NCBI RefSeq assembly: GCF_039994875.1
Contig: NZ_CP121196.1
Location: 3,844,001 to 3,908,000, forward strand
DNA from: Telmatobacter sp. DSM 110680
Lineage (GTDB): Bacteria; Acidobacteriota; Terriglobia; Terriglobales; Acidobacteriaceae
DNA: 64,000 nucleotides
Direction: 5' to 3'
Positions 1 to 7,700 of the stretch are shown here, one piece after another. The notes beneath the pieces were generated by a model. That model saw nothing but the letters and a program-made list of their open reading frames with translations. It was not told the DNA's origin and made no database searches. Within the stretch, counting starts at the first letter, position 1, and each line of letters opens with the position of its first letter. A program made the position numbers and the translations under genes.

Positions 1-2
1 CG

Positions 3-50
3 GTTCAAGCCGAACTGGCTCGCGCTGGCCTGACACCGGCTCACAAATAA
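3..50 (+). CDS. C-terminal tail of an upstream gene, probably molybdate-binding protein ModA (partial)
   Basis: Only 15 codons and a stop (TAA at 48-50) are inside the window. This frame is open from base 3 and its stop touches the ATG of the molybdate permease gene, the spacing expected inside a modABC operon. The tail reads ELARAGLTPAHK, compatible with the C-terminus of a periplasmic solute-binding protein. Assignment to modA is inferred from context only; a second frame ends in TGA at 31-33, so the frame choice is also uncertain. Confidence 0.4.
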   Translation, partial: VQAELARAGLTPAHK

Positions 51-719
51 ATGGACTGGCAAGCGTTCGCCCTCACCATCAAACTCGCTTCGCTTACTAC
101 GGCGATTCTGCTGGTCATCACGGTTCCCCTGGCCGCGCTTCTTGTCCTCGGCCGTAGCCGGTGGCTCGCCGCGCTGGAAGCTCTTGCCGCGCTGCCGCTA
201 GTGTTACCGCCTACAGTGCTCGGATTCTTTCTGCTCGTTTTGCTCGGGATGCGTACCACGGTGGGACGAGGCATTGCGGGATTGCTCGGCCATCCGCTGG
301 CCTTTTCGTTTGCCGGCCTGGTCGTAGGATCTGTGATTTACAGCTTGCCGTTCGCGGTTCAGCCGATTGTTGCTGGCTTTTCCGCAGTCGACGCCTCCCT
401 GCTGGACGCAGCGCGAATGCTTGGAGCAGGACCGGTTCGGCTTGTCCTCCGCGTGCTCGTTCCTCTTGCACGCCGCTCAATGCTGGCAGCAGCAGTCCTG
501 GCATTTTTGCACACCGTGGGCGAGTTCGGTGTAGTGCTCATGCTAGGTGGCGACATTCCCGGTGCGACGCGCACGCTTTCCATCGTTCTCTATAACCAGG
601 TTGAGAATTTCGATTATGCTGCAGCGAATCGCACTGCAGCCCTGCTTCTCGGCTTGAGTATTCTTGCGCTCGCAGCCATTTATACAGGCGCTCGACCGCG
701 CGGAGGCCGCCGTGCTTGA
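51..719 (+). CDS. modB: Molybdate ABC transporter permease ModB
   Basis: Inner-membrane subunit that passes molybdate through the ModABC importer. The 222 residues hold about five hydrophobic segments (roughly 11-33, 43-66, 84-106, 140-165 and 198-214). The cytoplasmic EAA-type coupling loop is at about 117-138 (LDAARMLGAGPVRLVLRVLVPL region). Length and layout match the ModB/CysT permease family. The ATG directly follows the stop of the preceding gene, and the 3' end overlaps the ATPase gene, so all three are probably one operon. Specificity for molybdate rather than sulfate or tungstate comes from overall resemblance and is not proven by the sequence. Confidence 0.88.
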   Translation: MDWQAFALTIKLASLTTAILLVITVPLAALLVLGRSRWLAALEALAALPLVLPPTVLGFFLLVLLGMRTTVGRGIAGLLGHPLAFSFAGLVVGSVIYSLPFAVQPIVAGFSAVDASLLDAARMLGAGPVRLVLRVLVPLARRSMLAAAVLAFLHTVGEFGVVLMLGGDIPGATRTLSIVLYNQVENFDYAAANRTAALLLGLSILALAAIYTGARPRGGRRA

Positions 720-1416
720 CTTCTCGCTCGATTCGCGCCGCGGCAGTTTTCATCTGAAGGCATCATGCCGCTTCGCGTCACAGTGGACAGTCATCTTCGG
801 TCCATCCGGCGCGGGCAAGAGCACGTTGCTACGATTGTTTGCCGGGCTCGACCGGCCGGATAGTGGCCGCATCGAACATAACGGCAGGGTGCTGACTGAC
901 GTCGAACACCACGTCTTCATCAAGCCAGGTCTGCGGCACGCTGCATTGGTTGCACAGCATCCTGCGCTCTTCCCTCACCTCAGCGTGAATGACAATGTTG
1001 CCTTTGGACTGGCGTCGCTGGACGCAGCCAATCGCGACGCCCGCGTAACTGAGATGCTGGCTCTGGCGGATGCAACTCATTTGGCGCATCGATGGCCCCG
1101 AGACCTATCCGGCGGCGAAGCACAGCGCATCGCCTTGGCGCGTTCGCTGGCAACTTTGCCGCGTTTGCTCTTGCTTGACGAGCCGTTTTCTGCGCTGGAC
1201 GGAGAGGCAAGTGATGCCTTGTTGGCTCGACTCCAGGTATGGAGCGATCAGCATCAAGTTCAAACCGTGATGGCAACGCACGATGCGACGGACGCATTCG
1301 CTACGAATTCAGAAGTTGCCCTATTGAAGGAAGGCCGTCTTACAGGACTGGGCCCTGCCGCAGATGCCCTCGCCTCGGAGCGAGATCGAATCGTCGCGCG
1401 TTTTGAGATGCTCTAG
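712..1416 (+). CDS. modC: Molybdate ABC transporter ATPase, short ModC without TOBE domain
   Basis: ATP-hydrolysing subunit of the molybdate importer. With the GTG start at 712, which overlaps the modB stop by 8 nt, the protein is 234 residues. An ATG at 664 in the same frame would need a 56-nt overlap and is less likely. Visible are Walker A GPSGAGKS (about 30-37), the ABC signature LSGGEAQ (about 132-138) and Walker B LLLLDEP (about 152-158), with the switch His in the ATHD motif. Typical ModC is about 350 residues with a C-terminal molybdate-binding TOBE/Mop domain. That domain is absent here, and the gene stops 5 bp before the convergent murB gene. Confidence 0.82.
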   Translation: MLDFSLDSRRGSFHLKASCRFASQWTVIFGPSGAGKSTLLRLFAGLDRPDSGRIEHNGRVLTDVEHHVFIKPGLRHAALVAQHPALFPHLSVNDNVAFGLASLDAANRDARVTEMLALADATHLAHRWPRDLSGGEAQRIALARSLATLPRLLLLDEPFSALDGEASDALLARLQVWSDQHQVQTVMATHDATDAFATNSEVALLKEGRLTGLGPAADALASERDRIVARFEML

Positions 1417-1421
1417 GCGGA

Positions 1422-2468
1422 TCAGAATCCGAGTAAGACTGGCTCTATTTCCAGATCTACTCCGAAGCGCTGAGTTACCGCGTGTTTGATTTTGTCGGCG
1501 AGCGCCAGAATTTCGGTGGCGGTCGCGCCGCCGCGATTCACAAGAGCGAGCGTATGACGCGTTGAGATGCCGGCACGTCCAAGGGCGTAGCCTCTCGCAA
1601 ACCCCGCTCGTTCGATCAGCCATGCGGCCGGAAGCTTCACCTGGCCCGGCTTGTCCGGACCAGCCGGAAAATTCGGAGGTTCTTCGCCGACCTTGTCCGC
1701 GATATCGGCCGCATGTTCAGCCGTCACGATCGGGTTTTTGAAGAAGCTTCCGGCGCTGCGGCAGTCGGGATCGCCATCTACCAGAAGCATCCCCTTCGAT
1801 CGACGGATTCGGCGCACTGCCTCACCGACTTCCCTGAGCGATGGCTTTGCACTGGCGTCAAATTGCCGCTGGAGATCCGAGTACTTCAATGTAGGGGCTC
1901 CGTCTTGTTTCAGCAGATATTCAACGCGCGTCACGATGAAGCGCCCACGATCGTATGAATTGAACCGGCTACGGCGGTACGAAAACCCGCACTCTTTGTT
2001 ACTGAATTCAACAAACTTGTGCTTTTGAAGATCGAAAGCGCGAACACTATCAATTGTCGTAGACACTTCCTGACCGTATGCACCGACGTTCTGCACCGGT
2101 GTTCCGCCGACCGTGCCGGGGATCCCAGCGAGACATTCGAGGCCGGCACAATCATTATCCAAAGTTCGCTCGACAAACTGATCCCAATCCTCGCCAGCGG
2201 CTGCGCTGTAGAGAACTTCTCCACCTGCATCGTCTCGGCGTTCGATTCCCTTCGAAACAACGTGGAGAATTAATCCTGGAAAGCCAGCGTCAGCCACTAG
2301 CAAATTGCTGCCGCCACCCAGCACGAACAGCGGAACGCCACTTTCCCGTGCCCAACCGGCGGATTCGGCTACATCCAGTTCCGAATGGGCCTCGACAAAC
2401 CACCGTGCGGGACCGCCGATTCCCAACGTCGTTTGTCGTGCAAGCGGCTTGTTTTCTTCAATGCGCAT
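1422..2468 (-). CDS. murB: UDP-N-acetylenolpyruvoylglucosamine reductase MurB
   Basis: FAD and NADPH-dependent cytoplasmic enzyme that reduces UDP-GlcNAc-enolpyruvate to UDP-MurNAc in peptidoglycan synthesis. The 348 residues contain the FAD-binding GGGSNLLVAD region (51-60). They also contain the type I MurB loop with its tyrosine (PVQNVGAYGQEV, about 124-135) and the motif AGSFFKNP with the proton-donating serine near 241. The C-terminus has the conserved acidic motif ending IEPVLLGF, with Glu near 342. Length fits the E. coli-like type I form. It converges with modC, and its promoter shares the 134-bp gap with the divergent bacilliredoxin gene. Confidence 0.93.
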   Translation of the reverse strand: MRIEENKPLARQTTLGIGGPARWFVEAHSELDVAESAGWARESGVPLFVLGGGSNLLVADAGFPGLILHVVSKGIERRDDAGGEVLYSAAAGEDWDQFVERTLDNDCAGLECLAGIPGTVGGTPVQNVGAYGQEVSTTIDSVRAFDLQKHKFVEFSNKECGFSYRRSRFNSYDRGRFIVTRVEYLLKQDGAPTLKYSDLQRQFDASAKPSLREVGEAVRRIRRSKGMLLVDGDPDCRSAGSFFKNPIVTAEHAADIADKVGEEPPNFPAGPDKPGQVKLPAAWLIERAGFARGYALGRAGISTRHTLALVNRGGATATEILALADKIKHAVTQRFGVDLEIEPVLLGF

Positions 2469-2602
2469 CGATGCAAGGCTACACTAAGGCTCGCAAGATG
2501 CGGGGTGGCACTTACGGCAAACGGTGCGCTACATCCCATGTTTTCTGTAGAATGTAAAAAGGCAACCGGCTCAACGCCGCAAGACCCATTGCCGGAGGTT
2601 AC

Positions 2603-3031
2603 ATGTACCCAGAGATTATGGTCATTCCGATGCGCGAAGAATTAGTCCGCGCCGGAATTCAGGAAACTCGCACTGCCGAAGATGTCGACGCAGCTCTCGC
2701 ACAGACCGGCACAACCCTGTTGGTGGTGAACTCGATTTGCGGGTGCGCGGCCGGCAAGATGCGTCCCGGCGTTCGGCTTGCACTCTCTAACACCCAGAAT
2801 GCGCCCGATCACAAGATCACCGTCTTTGCCGGTCAGGATCGCGAAGCCACTGAGCGTGCGCGGGGATATTTCGAAGGCAACCCACCCACCTCACCGGCTA
2901 TCGCCATTCTGCGTGATGGAAAGCTCGTTTACCTGATGCAGCGGTTTGTCATCGAGCAGGCTACGGCTCAACAGATTGCTGGCGAACTGGTTCGCGCATT
3001 TGATGAGTTCTGCGCTAAGACTTCTGCATAA
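2603..3031 (+). CDS. BrxA/BrxB (YphP/YqiW) family bacilliredoxin-like protein
   Basis: Small thioredoxin-like thiol-disulfide protein. The 142 residues carry the family CGC active site at 46-48 (NSICGCAAGKMRPG context). The start ATG has a GGAGG ribosome-binding site about 6 nt upstream (near 2594-2598). In Firmicutes these proteins remove bacillithiol from mixed disulfides. Acidobacteria also carry the family, but whether bacillithiol is the thiol used here is not shown. It is monocistronic and ends in a strong terminator at 3056-3088. Confidence 0.88.
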   Translation: MYPEIMVIPMREELVRAGIQETRTAEDVDAALAQTGTTLLVVNSICGCAAGKMRPGVRLALSNTQNAPDHKITVFAGQDREATERARGYFEGNPPTSPAIAILRDGKLVYLMQRFVIEQATAQQIAGELVRAFDEFCAKTSA

Positions 3032-3055
3032 CCGGCACTCACTTCAGCAGAGAGA

Positions 3056-3088
3056 AACGGCCTCCCGCATTGGAGGCCGTTTTTATTT
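3056..3088 (+). terminator. Bidirectional intrinsic terminator
   Basis: Perfect 10-bp stem AACGGCCTCC / GGAGGCCGTT (3056-3065 and 3072-3081) with a 6-nt loop and a T-rich tail (3080-3088). On the opposite strand the stem is followed by TTTCTCTCT, so it can also end the convergent permease gene that stops at 3108. Confidence 0.9.
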
Positions 3089-3107
3089 CAGTGATGATGA
3101 GTTTAGC

Positions 3108-4646
3108 TTAATCGCCTTGCGCAACTTGCGCTTCAGTCATCTGTTGCACCTTGCTATGCTTCTGGGAATAGCCGAAGTAGATGATCAAGCCGAACAAGAG
3201 CCAGCCGATCATAACTTCCCAAGTAATCGCTGCAAGCTGCGACATGAGATAGACGGCGGAGAGGATGCCCAGCGCCGGGATGACCGGAACGAAGGGCGTT
3301 TTAAAGGGCCGGTTGAGGTTTGGGTGTCGCACGCGTAGTACCCATACGCCCGCGCAGACAATGGTGAATGCGAGCAGTGTGCCGATGTTTACCAGGTCAG
3401 CCAGTCTGTCGATCGGCAGGAAGGCCGGCATGATGGCCGCGAACGCACCGAAGACAATCGTCGTGATCCACGGCGTGCGGAACTTGGGATGGATGGCTGA
3501 GGCCCATTTCGGCAGCAGCTGGTCCTTCGACATCGAATAGAACACGCGTGTCTGTCCAAGCAACATCACGAGCATCACAGTGGCAAGTCCAAACACTGCG
3601 CCAATCTTCACCAGCATCGAGCCCCAACTGACGCCCGTTGCATCAATGCCAAGAGCTACAGGAGCACCGACATCCAGCGTCTTGTAGCTTACGAGACCTG
3701 TAAGAACCATCGAAACGAGGATGTAGAGCACGGTGCAAACGCCGAGTGAACCGAGAATGCCGATGGGCATGTCGCGCTGCGGCTTCTTGGCTTCTTGTGC
3801 CGCTGTCGATACGGCGTCAAATCCGATGTACGCAAAGAAAATGCGCGATGCACCTTTGGGAATGCCGCCCCATCCAAAGTTGCCATTTGCATCTTTGGGT
3901 GGGATGAAAGGGTGCCAGTTCATCTTGGCCACATCGGGATGCTTGAACAGGAAGTATCCGCCAATGGCGAGGAACACGCCGACTATTCCCAGCTTGATAA
4001 TTACAATCGCCGAATTAAAGTTGGCTGATTCCTTGATGCCGATCACAAGAATCGCAGTGATCAGCATGACAACGCCCATTGCGATCAGGTTGATGAATCC
4101 CGTTGCGTGTTGCAGCCCAACATCAGTTACTCCCGGTGGTAACGACATAACCGGCAACCATTGATGCTGATAAAACACCAGCGGAGTTCCCGTCGACGCG
4201 GTCAATTGCGGGGGAATATAAATTCCCCACTGCTGCAGAAGGCTGTTGAAGTAGCCCGACCAACCCGACGCTACAGTGGCCGCACCGAAGGCGTATTCGA
4301 GCACCAGGTCCCAACCAATAATCCACGCCACCAATTCACCGAGCGTTGCATAGCCGTAGGTGTAAGCGGATCCTGCGATTGGAATGATCGAAGCGAACTC
4401 GGCGTAACACAGGCCGGCGAAGGCGCAAGTAAATCCGGCGAGAACGAAACTCAGCGCGACAGCCGGTCCAGCATAACGTGCTGCTGCTTGCCCGGTGAGC
4501 ACAAAGATGCCGGCGCCGATTACAGCACCGATGCCGAGTGTGATAAGGTTCACGGCTCCCAGCGAGCGTTTCAGCGTATGTTCGCCCTGCTCCGCGGCCT
4601 CTTGCGTAAGCATTGACATTGGTTTGGTTCGTAGCAGATTGGACAT
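3108..4646 (-). CDS. APC-superfamily amino acid permease, cationic amino acid transporter-like
   Basis: Integral membrane transporter of 512 residues with about 12 to 13 hydrophobic segments. The first segment carries the APC signature LGIGAVIGAGIFVLTG (about residues 37-52). It is followed by the conserved AGLCYAEFASIIPIAGSAYTY stretch typical of the CAT/YfnA-like branch. The N-terminal 25 residues are hydrophilic; an internal ATG at residue 11 is an alternative start. Substrate cannot be read from sequence. It lies 37 bp downstream of a second permease gene on the same strand, so the two may be co-transcribed although they belong to different APC subgroups. Confidence 0.88.
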   Translation of the reverse strand: MSNLLRTKPMSMLTQEAAEQGEHTLKRSLGAVNLITLGIGAVIGAGIFVLTGQAAARYAGPAVALSFVLAGFTCAFAGLCYAEFASIIPIAGSAYTYGYATLGELVAWIIGWDLVLEYAFGAATVASGWSGYFNSLLQQWGIYIPPQLTASTGTPLVFYQHQWLPVMSLPPGVTDVGLQHATGFINLIAMGVVMLITAILVIGIKESANFNSAIVIIKLGIVGVFLAIGGYFLFKHPDVAKMNWHPFIPPKDANGNFGWGGIPKGASRIFFAYIGFDAVSTAAQEAKKPQRDMPIGILGSLGVCTVLYILVSMVLTGLVSYKTLDVGAPVALGIDATGVSWGSMLVKIGAVFGLATVMLVMLLGQTRVFYSMSKDQLLPKWASAIHPKFRTPWITTIVFGAFAAIMPAFLPIDRLADLVNIGTLLAFTIVCAGVWVLRVRHPNLNRPFKTPFVPVIPALGILSAVYLMSQLAAITWEVMIGWLLFGLIIYFGYSQKHSKVQQMTEAQVAQGD

Positions 4647-4683
4647 GAGTGAGGGACATCCTCCAAAAAGACTTTAGAGCTCG

Positions 4684-6192
4684 TTATTCCTGTGTTCGTA
4701 GTGCAGGCCGCCGCGACCAGAAGAGATAGACCGGTATTCCCAGCAGGACGAGAACCAGGCCCGGCCAAGTGTATTGGGGCTTGTATCGCAATAATACGAT
4801 ACAAATCCATGAAGCCATGACGATGTACAGCGCCGGCAGCACGGGATAACCGAGCGCCTTGTAGGGACGGCTTGCACCTGGTTGTTTGACGCGCAAGACG
4901 AACAATCCGAGGATCGTCAGGATGTAAAAGACGAGCACTGCGAAGATGATGTAGTCGAGCAGTTGACTGTATGAGCCGGATACGCAAAGGAGCGCCGTCC
5001 AGCATGCCTGCACAAAAAGTCCTGCCGAAGGCGTCTTGTATTTCTCGCTCAATTTGCCGACTGACTTGAAGAAGAGCCCATCCTGGCTCATGGCGTAGTA
5101 GACGCGCGCGCCCGCCAGGGAGAGACCATTAGCGCATCCAAAGGTTGAAACCAGGATCGCGGCAGCCATCAGGTATGCGCCGCCGGAGTGGAATACCACT
5201 TCGAGTGCAGCCGTTCCCACGCGATCCTCAGAGGCAAATTGCAGCCCGCGCGCCAGCGCAGTCGCTCCGTGCGGATCACCATGCATCGGAAGCACCATCA
5301 GGTACCCGAGAGTGGCTAAGAAGTACATTGTGACCACGAAGCCGGTTCCCATGATGAGCGAGAGCGGAATGTTGCGGCGTGGGTTCTTCACCTCTCCCGC
5401 CGTGAACGTGATGTTGTTCCAAGCATCGGAGGAAAAGAGCGAGCCCACCTGGACAACGGCAAGGACGACAAGGAGATTTACGAAGACGATTGGACCGCCG
5501 ATTCCCACCTGCACTGGATGCAACGAACTCCATCCCGAATTCTTCCAGAACTCCGTCCAGCTATTCCCGAAGTTTGCCGCCATCGCGGTTGCGTTCCGTC
5601 CCACCGTGAGCGTGAGCAGGACGAGCGCAGCGAGGGAGAGTGCCTTAGCAGAGGTAAACACGTTCTGGATCATGGAGCCGAGTTTCACACCGAACATGTT
5701 CACGAATGCGAGGAAGAACACGATCACGATGCCGGTAAGGTTGGCGGTGTTCACGCCAATATCCATGTTGCCTAAAACCATGGGCCCCACCGTGACCGGT
5801 GGAACATGGGCGATATGCCACAGCCAGTGCGTTGTTGAGATAGCCGGAAAAAATACGCCAAGAAACTTTCCGAATGCGACACAGACCGCCGCAATCGTTC
5901 CGGTCTGGATTACCAGGAATAGCGTCCAGCCGTATAGAAATCCCCACAGCGGTCCCAGGGATTCGCGCAAGTAGACGTACTGGCCGCCAGCCTTGGGCAT
6001 CATGGCAGCGAGTTCGCCATAGCTGAGCGCGCCGATCACGGTCAGAAGCCCGGTGACTACCCACGCTCCGAGAACTAGAGCCGGCGAGTTCGCCGTGCGA
6101 GCGATGTCCGCGTCGACGAGGAAAATGCCGGAGCCAATCATCGATCCGGCAACCAGCGCGGTGGAGCTGAATAACCCAAGGGTCTGCACCAT
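4684..6192 (-). CDS. APC-superfamily amino acid permease (second, divergent copy)
   Basis: Transporter of about 502 residues when started at the ATG at 6192, with around 12 membrane segments. The first reads LFSSTALVAGSMIGSGIF, followed by YGELAAMMPKAGGQYVYLRE, which is characteristic of the LAT/YfnA-like APC family. The frame stays open upstream to 6471, but that would overlap thiE by 140 nt and add a hydrophilic, non-conserved extension. The ATG at 6192 has a weak GAAGAG ribosome-binding site; GTG at 6255 is another option. Substrate unknown. Sequence differs strongly from the neighbouring permease, so it is not a recent tandem duplicate. Confidence 0.82.
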   Translation of the reverse strand: MVQTLGLFSSTALVAGSMIGSGIFLVDADIARTANSPALVLGAWVVTGLLTVIGALSYGELAAMMPKAGGQYVYLRESLGPLWGFLYGWTLFLVIQTGTIAAVCVAFGKFLGVFFPAISTTHWLWHIAHVPPVTVGPMVLGNMDIGVNTANLTGIVIVFFLAFVNMFGVKLGSMIQNVFTSAKALSLAALVLLTLTVGRNATAMAANFGNSWTEFWKNSGWSSLHPVQVGIGGPIVFVNLLVVLAVVQVGSLFSSDAWNNITFTAGEVKNPRRNIPLSLIMGTGFVVTMYFLATLGYLMVLPMHGDPHGATALARGLQFASEDRVGTAALEVVFHSGGAYLMAAAILVSTFGCANGLSLAGARVYYAMSQDGLFFKSVGKLSEKYKTPSAGLFVQACWTALLCVSGSYSQLLDYIIFAVLVFYILTILGLFVLRVKQPGASRPYKALGYPVLPALYIVMASWICIVLLRYKPQYTWPGLVLVLLGIPVYLFWSRRPALRTQE

Positions 6193-6331
6193 CCTGGGCT
6201 CTTCGTGGGCAGCACTACTTGAAGTTTTGGTAGCGGTGAGTTCGGGAGTCGGCACTGGGCTTGTTTTATCTGAATTTAAAAGAATTGTCTCGTCTAATTT
6301 TGACGGACGTACTTGAACAAAGGTCTCTCCG

Positions 6332-6973
6332 TTAGCCGATTTGCAAGATCCAACGTCTGAAGGTGGCAGCGGGATCAGGCGTTCGGAAGATTCCCTCGGC
6401 GACAGCGACCATCGTTGCTCCCGCATCCAGAACCGCCTGCGCCGTTTCAAGAGTGATTCCCGCTGCGGCACTTAGAACGGCTCGCGGACCCGCCTGTTCT
6501 CGAAGTCGCCGGACTCCATCAAACCCAATGGGGCGGTTGACGGTGTGCTTAGTGCGTGTTTCGAAGATCGGACCGATGGCGAGATAGTCCACCGGAGCAT
6601 CGATGATTTCCGGAAGAAGGAAGTCGCCACCGGCAAAGGTGCCAATGATCCGGTCGGGACCGATGAGGCGTCTGGCCTGCATGGGACTGAGATCACCGGC
6701 GTCGACATGAACACCATCAAACTTAGCCGCATCAACGAGATCAGCCCTGTCGTCAAGAATCAACTTTACCTTCTGGATGGGCATCGTCTTACGCAGGATT
6801 GCAGAGTCGGCCAGTATCTCCGTGTCGCTTCCAGTCTTGTTGCGATATTCCATCAAGGTCACGCCGGCATCCGAAAGCGATTCACCGAGTTTGCGCAGGA
6901 AATCCGCTCTGTCCACTCCAGGAATGATCGATGAATCGAGAATTGGGTAGACCTTGGGAAATAGAAATTGCAT
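6332..6973 (-). CDS. thiE: Thiamine phosphate synthase ThiE
   Basis: Cytoplasmic TIM-barrel enzyme joining HMP pyrophosphate and thiazole phosphate to thiamine phosphate. The 213 residues show the family progression LILDDRADL, FDGVHVDAGDL, the phosphate-binding IIGTFAGGD segment (where most ThiE have GxSxH) and VDYLAIGPIFET. The glycine-rich end of the barrel (AAAGIT) is also present. It stands alone, without other thi genes, upstream of the second permease. The GTFAGG variation in the usual GxSxH motif leaves some chance of a ThiE-like paralog. Confidence 0.85.
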   Translation of the reverse strand: MQFLFPKVYPILDSSIIPGVDRADFLRKLGESLSDAGVTLMEYRNKTGSDTEILADSAILRKTMPIQKVKLILDDRADLVDAAKFDGVHVDAGDLSPMQARRLIGPDRIIGTFAGGDFLLPEIIDAPVDYLAIGPIFETRTKHTVNRPIGFDGVRRLREQAGPRAVLSAAAGITLETAQAVLDAGATMVAVAEGIFRTPDPAATFRRWILQIG

Positions 6974-7011
6974 GGGTCTAGCATAGTGCGTCGCCGATGC
7001 TTGATCATAGG

Positions 7012-7052
7012 CACAAAGGAAAAGCCGAGGCGAGCCTGTCCAGCCTCAGCTT
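7012..7052 (-). terminator. Intrinsic terminator of the DinB-like gene
   Basis: Read on the minus strand: stem AAGCTGAGGC / GCCTCGGCTT (with one G-U pair), 11-nt loop, then TTTTCCTTTG. It lies about 36 nt after the DinB-like stop codon and before thiE. Confidence 0.7.
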
Positions 7053-7087
7053 ATCCTGTGTCGATTTTCTTTCTGATAGTGGTCCTT

Positions 7088-7585
7088 TTACATCTCGTCC
7101 GCTGAAGGGCCATACATGCCGGGGACTTTCTGGTCGAGCAGCCGCAGGTAAACGCTTAGTTGTGCTCGGTGATGAACGAGGTGATTGATAACCCACGTGC
7201 GCCATACGTTGTACTTGGTGTCGTCGATCCAGGTTTGATCTCCGGCTACGAACTTCCAATTTGAATCCCATTTCTCCGGCGTCATCGCAGCCAAAGCATG
7301 TTTCGCTTCTCCGACCTGCTTATCAAATCTCGCGAGAAGATCTTTTTTGTTGGCTGGGTCTTTAGGACTCATATCCGGAGTCCAATCCAGCCGGTCGCGG
7401 GTGAGGGTGTGAGTTGCCCAGTCGGCAGCCGTATCGCTGGTGTGGGCGGCAAGGCGGCCGAGCGCCATTGACTTAACGTGAGGCTTCCACGCAAAGTCGG
7501 CGTCAACAGGGATAGCTTCGAGGATTTTTCGCGTGCTGGCTGTTTCGCGGTCGTATTCGCCGATAAGTTCTTTTTGAAAGTCCAT
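7088..7585 (-). CDS. DinB superfamily protein
   Basis: A 165-residue four-helix-bundle protein of the DinB/YfiT metal-binding superfamily. The expected histidine ligands are in LAAHTSD (about residue 48) and in LVHHRAQLSVYL near 135-140, the typical C-terminal HHRAQ motif. Members include thiol transferases using bacillithiol or mycothiol, but many have no known activity, so no reaction is assigned. A terminator follows, and the gene appears monocistronic. Confidence 0.83.
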   Translation of the reverse strand: MDFQKELIGEYDRETASTRKILEAIPVDADFAWKPHVKSMALGRLAAHTSDTAADWATHTLTRDRLDWTPDMSPKDPANKKDLLARFDKQVGEAKHALAAMTPEKWDSNWKFVAGDQTWIDDTKYNVWRTWVINHLVHHRAQLSVYLRLLDQKVPGMYGPSADEM

Positions 7586-7700
7586 AGTGCAACCTCCATG
7601 TTGCGAAAGCCAGCATAGTCGATTTATCTGTGGATAGGCGAAGAAAAAGCGATAATTCGTTGAGGCGGATCAAGGAGGTTTGAGAGTTGGCCTTTCGGTC

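Noticed and set aside
4684..6471. Extended start at 6471 for the second amino acid permease
   Set aside because: It would overlap thiE by 140 nt, and the added residues are charged and unlike any APC N-terminus.
7669..7682. GGATCAAGGAGGTT, resembling the 3' end of 16S rRNA or a strong ribosome-binding site
   Set aside because: No start codon or gene follows on that strand, and no rRNA sequence surrounds it; coincidence.
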